Source: Ziziphus jujuba (taxonomy: Eukaryota > Streptophyta > Magnoliopsida > Rosales > Rhamnaceae). Taken from it: a stretch of 64,000 bases of DNA. Both the position numbers and the translations under genes were made by a program. Of this stretch, positions 47,574 through 58,662 are shown piece after piece (the first letter of the stretch is position 1; the number at the start of each line of letters is the position of its first letter). Below the pieces are notes generated by a model, which did not search any database, was not told the origin of the DNA, and worked only from the letters and a program-made list of their open reading frames with translations. Where the stretch lies: contig NC_083386.1 in assembly GCF_031755915.1 (NCBI RefSeq), forward strand, positions 4,681,001 through 4,745,000. Reading direction: 5' to 3'.

Positions 47574-50500
47574 CGTCCAAAATTTCTCACCAGAACCCTA
47601 GAGAAGCCCTGATCCCCGGGAGACCCTACCGGATCTTCCAATGAAAAATCCGACAGAATCTCCCCTAAGGGTTGGACTTACCACAAATTTCCTACACTGA
47701 AAACACACTTCTATATACACCACCTTATTCCTCCCACATCACTACAATATAATTCCACAATTTACAACACTCCAAAATAATAATAAGGAATTAATGCAGT
47801 ATTTAACAAAATGTGTCCAATACAGTATACAGAGCATTATGCAAGTAAATATGAAATTGATTCAATGTCATATAAGGAAGCAATACAGATGAAGAGGAAA
47901 AAAGGAGGAAATGCTTCTTGGACTCTTGGCAATGAACTGAGACGTCGGGCTCGCCCCGGACGATCAATGTCTCCCAAACCTTGTACCTAGGGGAACGAAA
48001 TTTAGAAATATGAGATGCTAATCATCTCAGTGAGGACGCTATCTACTGTACAATTATAACAGTAATAATAAATATAGTACACTTGATTAATTAAGAATAA
48101 ATAAATAATAATTAATTGAAAATAATATTTTCTCTCAAAACCCTCACCATTCACTCTGTTGGAAAAGTTCCCCTTTTTAAAATCATTTCACAAAAATCCA
48201 AAGTTGTACCTCAATTAATATCATGAACGATCATTGTAATATTATGAAATGCCTCAAATCAAGATATAAACATCTGAGCATACACTATAATAAATACAGT
48301 TCCACCAAATAAATATGAAAATACAGAAATCACCACAATATTTGTAAACCGTAGGATACACCCACCTCACGACCCTCAATATATGAACGGTGTTGTGGAA
48401 ATAATAAATAACCGTCAGGACGTACCCAACCTCACAGTTCGTGGCAATAATAAACCGTTGGATGATACCAACCTTACGACATCGTGGTAATAATAATAAA
48501 CCGTTGGATAAACCCGACCTCATAGTCCGTGGTAATAATAGATAACCGTTGGATGAAACCAACCTCACGACATCGTGATAAACCCAACACGCGGTAATAT
48601 AAAACTGAACCAAACTCTGGTACTATATGGTACATCACTTAAAAATAACCAATACAGTATCCTACTGTATCATAATCATAATTTAATTGTCAAGTTCAAC
48701 CGCTTGCTTAAATATTTCAAAATTTTCAAATTGTCATCTCATACGAAAATCAGAAATACCACAGTGAAATATATTCACCATAAATCAATTTTTAAACCCA
48801 TAAAATTCATAAAATATTTGAACATACTTAAAATCATAAAACTTTCCATCTGCTTCTCAAATAAATCATTTCCGAAATGATTTACAATCCCAATTTAAAT
48901 ACCAAAATATTTAACTACTCCAAGTTCACTTATGAACCCATTAGAATTTAAAACCATTTAATATATTGTCAAACCTTACGTAAAATGACAACTCATATCT
49001 AATAAGGCTAATATTTTTATATGCATAATCCAAACATTCAATCCAATGGTATATAAACCAAATTATTCGAACACATATATATTATATTATACCCCAAAAC
49101 AGTTTTTAAAACTAATAACCATAACAATAATTAAAATAAATCAAACCACAATTTCTTTAAATTTCCAAATATATTCTTTTGGCACCAAAACATATATTAA
49201 AAACATTAAAATTTAGCAATACAATTATATGGGAATTCTCTTAATATCAGATACTTAAAACATATTTATCAAATATTTAATTATGAAATATTTCAACAAT
49301 ACAAATTTGATAAAATTTACCAAAATCTCAAATTCCTTAGAACTAAAATATTTTATAATGCCTAAATATTTAATTCCATTCAATTTTGGCATCAAAATTC
49401 CAAATATAAATTTTCTAAATATTCAACACATCAAACATATTTTCAAATAACCAATTAACACAAAATATACATATTTTAACATCCCAAAATAATTTTGAAG
49501 GTGGGTCACTCACCTTGAGCACGCAATTAATCCAAGATCCTCCATGTGATCAATTCCACGACGTACACGTGCTCCTAGAATAACAATATTACACATCTTA
49601 AATAAATTAATATTTTATTCGGATAAATAATACCCGGTACCCGGGGGGTTTAACACAAATGTTAACCAAAACTTGCGAATAATATACCGAAACGAAGCTT
49701 ATGGAATGAGGATCACGGATTGAGGCTTACCTCTCGGAGATCGGACCCGTGGTGGCCGAACTCTTGCCGGAAAGCTCACGGATTTTAAGCCTTCAGTTCT
49801 CACAATCCGTCTCGAATTGAGGAAAGTGGACACCGGATTTAGGTTTAGAGGGTCGGAATTAGTGGGAAAGGAGGGGCGGTGCAACTAGAAACTCGTCGGA
49901 AAGTCAATTTCGGCGGCTCACTGGAATCCGCCACCGCTGGCGGCGCGTCCGGTGGCCACTGGCCGTGATTTTTGGTGGGAAGGTAGATCTGGTGATTGGT
50001 AACTCAATGGGACCGGCGGTGAGGCAAACGGTGGCCGGAGTAGGGAGAAATCTGGGTTTGAAGGAATTGACGCCGCTGCCGGAAAAAGCCTCGATCCCGG
50101 TGCGTCGGCGGTCGGTTAGCCGTGATTTTTGGCTAGCTAGCCGGTTTTCAGGTGGGCTTCAAGCTAGGGTGGCGTGTGTACTATTCTGGTGGCCGGAAGT
50201 GGGTGAACGGTGGTGGCCGGTTGGTTTTTCTCTCTAGCTCTCTCTCTCCCTCCTCCTTTCTTTCTCTCTTTCCTCCCCAGCGCTTGTGTTTTGCCAAAAT
50301 AAAAGCCATCGGTGGGTGACACTGTTCACTAATGGGATTGGCTAAAATTGCGACACGTGGCACACACTGTTCACATATTAAAAGTAATATTAAAATATTA
50401 CGATATTTGAAAAATTCTACAGGTCCATAACTTTCAAACCACATGTCCAAATCGGACGTGCCACTAGTCTACGGACTCATATCGACGAGTACTTCACAAC

Positions 50501-50772
50501 CATGCATGAGTCAAATTTCAACTTTGCATGAACAAAAAGTCAACTCTGGCACCTCAACTTGTTTTGCTCATAACTTTCAAACCGTAGCTCCGTTTTCGAC
50601 GTACTACTAGTCTATGAACTCGTGACAATGTGTACTTTTTAGTGGTTCAATGTGAAATTCCATCAGGAGCAAAAAGTCAACATTTGACCCCTTCTTGGTC
50701 AACGACGATCAAACCCGGTCAACCTTGGTCAAATTTTAGAAATTCCGATGTACTTCGGGACGGGGTGTTACA
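47574..50772 (-). mobile_element. Solo LTR, LTR-2.9k copy D (3,199 bases)
   Basis: On the minus strand it starts TGTAACACCCCGTCCC at 50772 and ends TCCTGACA at 47574. A perfect target duplication ATATC lies at 47569-47573 and 50773-50777. It belongs to a second subfamily together with E and G, as seen in the spelling 'gaccccttcttggtcaacga...'. It is longer than the others because of the 45-base repeat array near 48347-48600. No coding region. Confidence 0.88.
48347..48600 (-). repeat. About five imperfect 45-base tandem repeats inside copy D
   Basis: Units beginning 'aaccgttggat' and containing 'ccaacctcacgac' and 'cgtggtaataata' (plus-strand reading) repeat at spacings of about 63, 43, 46 and 45 bases. 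They are not present in the other LTR copies here. Confidence 0.75.
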
Positions 50773-51040
50773 ATATCGCATGCGGGTAGTCTGGGCTGTC
50801 ACAGATGGTATCAGAGCCGGATCCGGATCGGTATGCCAGCGAAGACGCTGGGCCCCAAGAGGGGAGGATTATAAAGTCCCACATCGATTGGAAGAGGGGA
50901 ACGAAACACTCCATAGAAGTGGGTGTGGATACCTTTCCCTTGCGAGACCTTTTAAAACCTTGAGGACTGGGTTGTAAGAGGATTCTCCAGGCCCAAAGAG
51001 GATAATATTGCATGTGGATAATCTAGACTATCACAGATAA

Positions 51041-52637
51041 AGCCACAAAGAAATTAGTATCTCAATGTAGCAATAAAGCTTTGATAAATGATTTTCAATG
51101 TACAAAACAATCCAAAATATAATGTCCTATCAAATACCACAAGCAGAGAATATTAATTTTAAAAAAATTAATCTTCTTGATAATTTACAAGGGAAATTCC
51201 AATTGGTTCAATATTTGCAACAGGCCACTGTTTCTTCTTCTTTTTTTTTTTTTGTCTTTTTTAAATTTTGTTTATTTGTTTTTTGGCTACTCTAAGAAGG
51301 ATTGATGTAGAAAAATGGAATAGACCTTACAATTTACAAATATGTGCTCATAAATTTCAATTTCTGCCATCAACATATATCTATAGCAATCCAAGAATAG
51401 GAAATATGATTAAATATATTCATTTTTCTAAAGAATCATGATTAACCTACTACTTTATAAGGGTAAATGTAATGGAAATGTATCCCACTTAAATGTTTTT
51501 CAATAATAACAAATTTGTGTAAAGCTAATTTAAATATACTTTTGGTTTAATACTATACCTCCTTTCTTAGCCATATTTCTTGAGTCTTGGAGGTCCCAAC
51601 GAGCCATTAGTCTCCACAATAACCTATTACATTAAAACAAGATAAAAATATAGTCCAAAGATAAACCAAGCCCATGAATTGTTGCTCAAGAAAAAAAAAA
51701 AAAACATTATTGGTGCTAAAAAAGAAAAAGAAAAAGAAATTATAGCCTATGGTTAATTGGTTTCAGGAGTCCAAATTTGTACAACCATGGGTGTAAAATA
51801 TGTATTGTTTGCATTAAAAAAAAAAAAAAAGAAGGTATAAATGTACTATTTCATCAATTGAATACTAAATGAAAGGATGGACCCATATATACCTTTAGGC
51901 AAACCTCTCCATAATTATAATAGCCATTTGCTTCCACCTCTAAATAATTCTCTTAATTTCGATTTTTAACTTTATCCATTGAAGGTCACAAAATAAAGCA
52001 GATTTCTCCCATCAAGTATTTATTTTCCCCTGTTCTCAAATCTCATTCTTTTCATTCAACATCTCCAACTTAATAAAAATTATTGATTGATCTCCACTGA
52101 ATGGACTATAAACATATTAAAAACAGAAACTTTAAATTTCATCAAGATATAAAAACATAAACGGTAGAGCATCTATTATTAATTTTTTCGGAAACACATA
52201 AGGAATTCTAAGTAATTAATCCTGGTTTGGTAACATTTATAAAGCATCAATACGTAAGGTTACAATTTGAAGGAAGTCGTGTAACCCAATGAACACAATT
52301 TAATAAACAAGGCTAAGAACTCCTAAATCATTAGCAATATATAATATGGAAACCATGAAATCGAAATTCTGTTATTTGCTAATTATAACAAATATTAAAA
52401 GCTCTTAATCAATTTTTAAAGTTAGAAAAAGATAGCCAATTTATATATGTCAAATTGACGCCTAATTTCAAAACGAATTTTAATAAACTCCAAAATAATC
52501 ACAAAACAAACATAAATTAAATGGATGATAAATTTTCTAAAAATTAAAAAATATGTGCGAGAACGAGATCTAAGGTTGAGATTATAGAACCTATATGGCG
52601 CAGATCGAGAGCATCGAAGAAATGGATTCAGAGACGC
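51041..52637. other. AT-rich intergenic DNA, no gene seen
   Basis: Only short A/T runs (about 51241-51254, 51692-51704, 51814-51829). No coding region recognised. Confidence 0.5.
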
Positions 52638-52640
52638 TTA

Positions 52641-55600
52641 GGGGGCGTTTGGTACGCAAGATAGGTCCGGATCGGACGGGATCAGACAGGATAGGTTCGG
52701 ATCGGACATGATCGAATAGTGCAGTACTGTGTTTGATATAGTTCTGGACTGAATGTTGGACTAGTTGTCCCATGTTTGGTATATGATCGGACTGGATTGG
52801 ATTATTTTATAATTATAATATTTATTTTGTTATATATGAAAAGATTTAAAATTATATTTATATTTACAAAAAAATTAAATATTATATTTAATTAAAGTTT
52901 TATTATTACTTATATTTAATATGTTTTGTATAGATATTTATATGTTCAATTAATTAATAATAAAAATAATTTAATGATATTTATAATACAGGCTTAAAGT
53001 CCAATTTATAAGCATAAAGTCCTAATTAAACTAGAAATAAGAAACTAAACAAAGACAGAAAAAAGAAACTAAACAACATAGGAAAAAAAAACTAAACAAA
53101 TACAAAAATAGAAAACTAAATAAATAATCATAATAAAATCGTAAAAATAAATTTTAAAAGATTAGAAAAATCTCATAGCTTCTGCAACAACTACGCAACC
53201 CAGCCAATCCACACTGTCTAAATATGAACCTGTTCACAAGATTCGCATGGATAAAATCCTACTGAAATAGAATATAGCTACACCATGGATTTTAACCAAA
53301 AAAATAAAAGATAACAAAAAAAGGTTCAATACTGAACAACTCAAAATAAGGATGCTTCACTCGAAGTAAAATCTGAGGCAAAAGGTCAACTAGAGAACTT
53401 GTATCCAACTTAATTTCCATAAATACTTTATAAATACTTTATTTTTTTGTAGAAATTTCCATAAATACTTGATAGTAGTGTTTATTATATATATATATAT
53501 ATTTATTTGGTAATGTCTCAATAGTGGTTCTTGCTTTAACAGAACTGGCATCCATAAAATCAACTCGAGTAGATTATCACAGTTTTTGCTTGAAGAATCA
53601 CTCAATATAATCTCAAAAAGAACTCTCTTAATATTGAACACATTCAAGAATGAAACCCAACTTTACAGAACTCAATTCCAAAGAATTTCTCAAAAACTTT
53701 ATTTAAAAAAAAAAAAAAAGTCATCGTGTACAAGAATGCAGCTATTTATAATTTATAGCCCACCAAAGAAAATTACATCTTTATTCTCCGAGTCTCACTT
53801 AATTAAGAAAAACTAACTGCCCTACCCTTTGACAGCCTGTACATCAGATAAAAAGTAAAAACGATAGCGCATATTACAAATGTATTGCAATAGAAAACAA
53901 GCTTAAAACTGACTCCATCAAAATCATAATGCTCCTCCTAGCCAAATCTGAGGCAAAAGATCAACCTCCAGAGAGCTACTATCAAAATCAGGAGCAAGTA
54001 GACAAATAGTATACAGCAAAAAACCTTTTAACGTCCTGTAAATTCTCAGAAAGGCCATCCATCCTCAGAAAGTGTGACAAGTTCTTTGCATGCCATAATT
54101 TTAACTGGGGAAGCACGTCCCTTCCAGCTTCTGTAAGCTGCTTCAGATCTGAGAAAACTCCACTTCGCATGACTGACCACTCCTTCCACCTCAACATGTA
54201 TGAAAAAGTTAAACTTTCTAAGGACTTGAATGGTTTACTTGAGGAAAGAGAATCAGTAGTGGAATAAAATTCCTCATCTATTCTCTCAACCCTATCTAAT
54301 CCCTGAATATGAAGCTTTTTTAAGAAAGGTAGCTGTCCAAGTGATGGCAAAGAGTAACAACTCTTACAGTAACCAAGATCAACTTCTACTAAGCAAGAAA
54401 ATGATCCAAGTCCTCCCCAATTTGGAAAGATTTTATTTTCATATAGCAGAATATGTCCTTTTTCTGTACCCAAAAGATGATATGTTGTTCTGAGAGTGTA
54501 AGGTAATCTTCTGAAAGTTTATCCCTCTTAAAACCATTCCAACTAAAGAGTTCAACAGCTCTATAATGATCCAATACTCGTGCCTCATATATTCCATCAG
54601 CTCCATGAGTCGTTAGCAAGTGCTTATTTCTAGTAGTAATAATGATTCTACTTCCCAAGCCAAACCACTCATGCCCTCCAGCCAATGTCTCCAGCTGATC
54701 TAGTTCATCAACATCATCAAGAACTACAAGTACTCTTTTGAAACAAAGCCTTTGCCTTATGATATTGATACCTCTATGACATTGCCAACCTTCAAATTTT
54801 TATCCCCCAGCATGTCAAACAGAAGTTTTCCTTGTAGTTGAACAAAACCAAGATTCTGCTTCGATGTTTCTATTACATTTGCGAGGAAGCTGGAGCCTTC
54901 AAATTCATCAGCAAATTTATTGAATAAAGCTTTGGCAATTGTGGTCTTACCTACACCACCAATTCCATAGATCCCTATGAATTTCACATCATTCTTTCCA
55001 GTTCCAACATCGATTAGGGGTTCCGATTCCACGAAGCGATCTTCAATTCCAACTGGATATTTGGCAACATGTAGAGGTACTCTACGATTGATTTTTCTTA
55101 GTGCAGCTTCTGCAGCTTCAACAATTCTTTGGATCAGTAGAGATTCATATCTGCTCATTAAGAAAGACATCACTAAGAGGGTAGATTTGATCGATATATT
55201 GATATATATATATATATATATATAAATTTTGTAATTAAAAGTACCAGTCACAAAATAATTTCAACCATATGTTCTAATCTAAAATTCATGTGGCCAAAAG
55301 TTTTTGAAACAGTGAAGTGTTTGAGAACATAAATATAAGCAAAGTTACATACCCATCACCTAGATGCCACCCAGATAGATTGGAAGCTTGGGTCAAAGCA
55401 TCCTTCCATTTAGCAAGCTTTTCCTTCTTCCTATCTGAACTTCCTTGATATTCAGCCAATGCTTTTTCAAAATTGCCTGTCTGGTTTATTACTTCAGAAG
55501 GCTTCACTCCCAAGAAGACTGGCCAAACTAGTCGCCCAAATGATTTCCGACATTCAAGGATCTCAACCAGTTCATCCAAACACCGTGCTGAAGATGCATA

Positions 55601-56274
55601 GTTTTCGGAGAGATAATAATGGATATCTCTGATTCTCCAATTGCCTTAATAAGTGAGGGTGATGTTTCTTCTGCCTTTCTGTGAAACCAATCGTCAAAGA
55701 AAGCAGAAATTCCTTTGTTATCTAAGGTTTTGTAATGGTGGGCTATGAAATTGTTTCTGGTATCTTCGCCTCTGAAACTCAAGAAAACATCATATCGAGT
55801 TCGAGGGGCATTGTAACGATCGATGGAAGCTAACATAACGATGAAAAACGCAATATATTTCAGTTTCTCCTCTGCTGTCTAAGCTTGAAGATGATAAAGG
55901 TAAAATAAAAAAAATACAGACATTGGAGAGAACACGAAGAAGAAGAAATCATACTAATCGGTTGTGTTTCTTCCTCAGAGGGATGCAGAGGTCTCAAGAG
56001 GCCATGGACGTTCACCGGGGAAGAGCTGCTTCGATTGTTGAGACGATCTGGTGGACCTGCTTCGGCGAGAGACACCAGCGAGAGAGAGGAGAATGGGACG
56101 ATGAGTTTGGGACAAAACTGACCCAGGTGGAAAACGGGTCAGTTTAATCCTGCGAGAGTGGGACTCTTTCACTGTACAGGTCAAGTTGTCCCATTCTCTA
56201 AATGTTGCTACCAAACACCGGATTGGGATACAGTCCTGTCCTGACCTGCCCAATCCGGTGAAACAAACACGGCC
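52641..56274. mobile_element. Possible PIF/Harbinger-like element ends bracketing the NLR relic
   Basis: The left end reads GGGGGCGTTTGGTAC and the right end, on the minus strand, GGCCGTGTTTGTTTC. They agree at about 10 of 15 positions, and both are flanked by TTA (52638-52640 and 56275-56277), the target size of PIF/Harbinger. Subterminal parts of both ends share words such as 'gtttggta' and 'ggacaggat'-like runs. There is no transposase inside. It could instead be two unrelated MITE ends. Confidence 0.33.
53988..55836 (-). pseudogene. TIR-NBS disease-resistance gene relic fused to a CNL-type LRR segment
   Basis: Exon 1 (55836-55353) is a TIR domain starting MLASIDRYNAPRTRYDVFLSF. A frameshift near 55610 moves the reading into SENYASSARCLDELVEIL; the family's W before C is R here, and the glutamate of LDEL is present but out of frame. 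Exon 2 starts at 55150 (phase match gives DGYESLLIQ). It encodes an NB-ARC with P-loop GIGGVGKTTIA, kinase-2 LVVLDDVD (TNL form) and GSRIIITTR, with a second frameshift near 54778. The sequence departs from a TNL after DYLTLSEQ (about 54490), before GLPLA. It continues in another frame as a CC-NBS-LRR type LRR: FPNWGG...LGYCKSC, LPSLGQLPFLKKLHIQG, KPFKSLESL, WKEW. A gene fusion with later decay is the best reading. The 5' flank (55837-56274) may be its leader. Confidence 0.85.
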
Positions 56275-57054
56275 TTAGTGTTACATGATGAGCTTTTGGC
56301 TGCAGGCTGATAGGGGAGAGAGAGATCTATGGTACATAGTGATAAAAAAAGTTTACTTAAAATTGAAAAATGTTGCTATTTTTAATATTCAAAGCGTTAG
56401 TTATTATATATCCAACAATTATTAATACCGTACAAATAAAAACATATAAGTAAGACTTTAGTGTATATATATATATATTTGCAAAAATTCTAAAATTTGA
56501 TTATAAATAATAAGAAAAATGCTGAAAATGCTATTAATATTTGTCACCACTCACTGGTGATGGAGTACCAATGCTACCTACATACGATATGCCAATTAAT
56601 TAGTTATCACTAAAAAAAGTTTACCTTCTAATTTAATTAATTCTTATTAAAAAAAGTTTACCTTCTAATATTAGCTAGATTTTTAGCATTAAAAAATATA
56701 TAAAAAAAATAAATGCCACCAATTAATAATTGCCACATTAGTAGCCAGTTCCATCGGTGATGAATAACAAAAACCAATAATAAAAGTAGGTTGGGTTCAA
56801 AATTTTGTGCATGAATTTTTTATTTTTAATATGAAGATGGTGAAATTCAAACTAGAATCATTGACAAAAGAAATAGTGGCTTGTACCTAAATGCTAACCT
56901 TGCAAGGAAATACATAGGAAAAAATGAACCATACATATTTCACATTTTGGATATTAATAATACTTAAGACCAAAAAGAACCCTATGATTAAAATGTGATT
57001 GAACAAGCATAAAACATATATGTTAAAGAAATTGATTTGGAAAATGGGTTTATA

Positions 57055-58188
57055 CCTGGTTGGCTCTTGAAGTGATGTTTTATGGTGCTATTAATATGTA
57101 TGGTGTTGTTGTCGACTCTCTTGGTTGTCTTACCATCCAGTCGAAGTTCATTCAATTTTGGGGTGCTTATAATACCATGAACAGAGAAACATTGCATCTC
57201 AGAGCACCCACTTACAACTAGACTTTCCAACTCTGGAAATCCCATCATATATTTCCCTAAATTGAAGCTTGTGAGGCTTGGTAGCATATAAATTTCCAAA
57301 CTTTTCAATCCGCTCAAAACTATTTCACTACTTTCTGTATCATGATCACCTTCCAGCTTATCTGAGATAATTTCCGTCAATCTTTGGCAATCACTTATCT
57401 TCATCTCTTTCAGACGGTTCATGCTTTTGGCAGTTTGGGAAGACATTAAATTTAGCATTCCATGGCACTCAGAGATTGTCAGTATTTCTAAATTTTGAAA
57501 TGATATTGAGGATGGGACTAAGTTCTTCAACATGTTACAATCCCGAACGCGTAAAATTATAAAATTTTGAAAGGTACTATGGTCCTGCGAGCTTTCATCG
57601 ATCAACTGCGTCAACTTTGGCAATCCTTCTAGAATAATTCTCCCATATAATATTCTATTTCAGCATTGATGTATCGGACTCTAAATCGTCCATATAATGT
57701 ATCTTGCAAACAATATTCAGCTATATATTACCAAGGTGATTGGAAGACAATACATATAATCTTAACAAGTTTGCATGATTAACTACTCATCATAATACTT
57801 TATTGTATGTATGTATATATATATATATATGTGTGTGTGTGTTATTTTTTGACAATCTACATTCCCGTTAGGGATGTTCTTAGTCTAATATTTATTATTA
57901 TTATTTGTATGCTAGTTTAAGCTAGCCAGTTTAATTTGAAGAGGAAAAATAAATAAAATATAGCATATATTTACATAATTGGTAATTGAAACTCTTACTA
58001 TGTCCACGGAGCCATGCGTTTCTTGAACGTTGAAGAATTCCCAAGCAATAACCTTCAGTTTCATACACTGGCTGACAATTAAAGTTGTTAATAAAGGAAA
58101 ACTAGAGGTATGAAGTCCTTGATAGATACTCACAAAGTTGATCAAGTTTTGAAGTATTATCATATCCAATTGATAGAATTGGAATTTA
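57055..58188 (-). pseudogene. LRR exons of an At4g27190-like NLR, truncated by LTR insertion
   Basis: Two exons remain. The first (58188-57999) reads ...INFVSIYQGLHTSSFPLLT TLIVSQCMKLKVIAWEFF and ends at a GTAAGA donor. The second (57628-57055) starts at an AG, reads LPKLTQLIDES, FQNLEILTISECHGMLNL, MNRLKEMKISDCQRLTEII, LKSLEIYMLPSLTSF and FPELESLVVSGCSEMQCF, and ends at a GT (CCAG|GTATAA). This repeat style ('L-I-C--L--I...FP-L--L-V--C--M--F') is that of RPS2/RPS5/At4g27190-type CC-NBS-LRR proteins. The frame is open to 58188 and is cut there by LTR-2.9k copy G. The two exons are not in matching phase, so at least one more exon or a change lies between. No NB-ARC domain is in the window. Confidence 0.8.
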
Positions 58189-58662
58189 TGTAATTCCCCG
58201 TCCTGAAGTAAATCGGAATTTCTAAAATTTGACCAAGGTTGACTGGATTTGACCGTTGTTGACCGAGAAGGGATTAAATGTTAATTTTTTGTTCCTGATG
58301 GAATTTCACATTGACCGAGGTACCGTTAAAAAGTACGTTAGCACGAGTTCATAGACTAGTAGCACGCCAAAAACGGAGTTACGGTTTGAAAGTTATGAGC
58401 AAAACAAGTTGAGGCCCAAACTGTCCAATGGATGCCAGAGTTGACTTTTTGTTCATGCAAAGTTGAACTTTGACTCATGCATGGTTGTGAAGTATTTGTC
58501 GATACGAGTTCATAGACTAGCGGTACGTCCGATTTGGACATGTGGTTTGAAAGTTATGAATATGTAAAGTTTTCCGAATACCGTAATATTTTAATATATT
58601 TTTACTTGAATGAACAGTATGTGCCACGTGTCGTATTTTCAGCCACTCCCGTGAGTGAACCT
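58189..58662 (+). mobile_element. LTR-2.9k fragment G (5' part only)
   Basis: It starts TGTAATTCCCCGTCCTGAAG, a decayed family 5' terminus, and runs about 470 bases to near CCACTCCCGTGAGTG. It then meets copy E in the opposite orientation. It belongs to the D/E subfamily. No target duplication could be set because the right end is lost. Confidence 0.72.

Larger units (their letters stand above)
47425..51035 (+). mobile_element. Second TRIM element, 5' LTR split by a nested solo LTR
   Basis: The 5' LTR starts TGTGAAGTCCCACATCG at 47425, is interrupted at 47573 by LTR-2.9k copy D, and resumes at 50778 to end at CTGTCACA (50803). A primer site (TGGTATCAGAGCC, 50806-50818) and a short internal domain follow. 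The 3' LTR is 50870-51035 with the first bases mutated (TTATAAAGTCCC for TGTGAAGTCCC). The target duplication is GATAA at 47420-47424 and 51036-51040. This is a different subfamily from the TRIM at 46520. Confidence 0.85.

Noticed and set aside
46520..51035. Cassandra-type TRIM with 5S rRNA in its LTR
   Set aside because: I see no 5S rRNA-like box A/C sequence in either TRIM LTR.
55860..56253. Frames in the TNL upstream region as a separate small gene
   Set aside because: No recognisable domain; both strands are open by chance in a GC-richer stretch, and the position fits a 5' leader.
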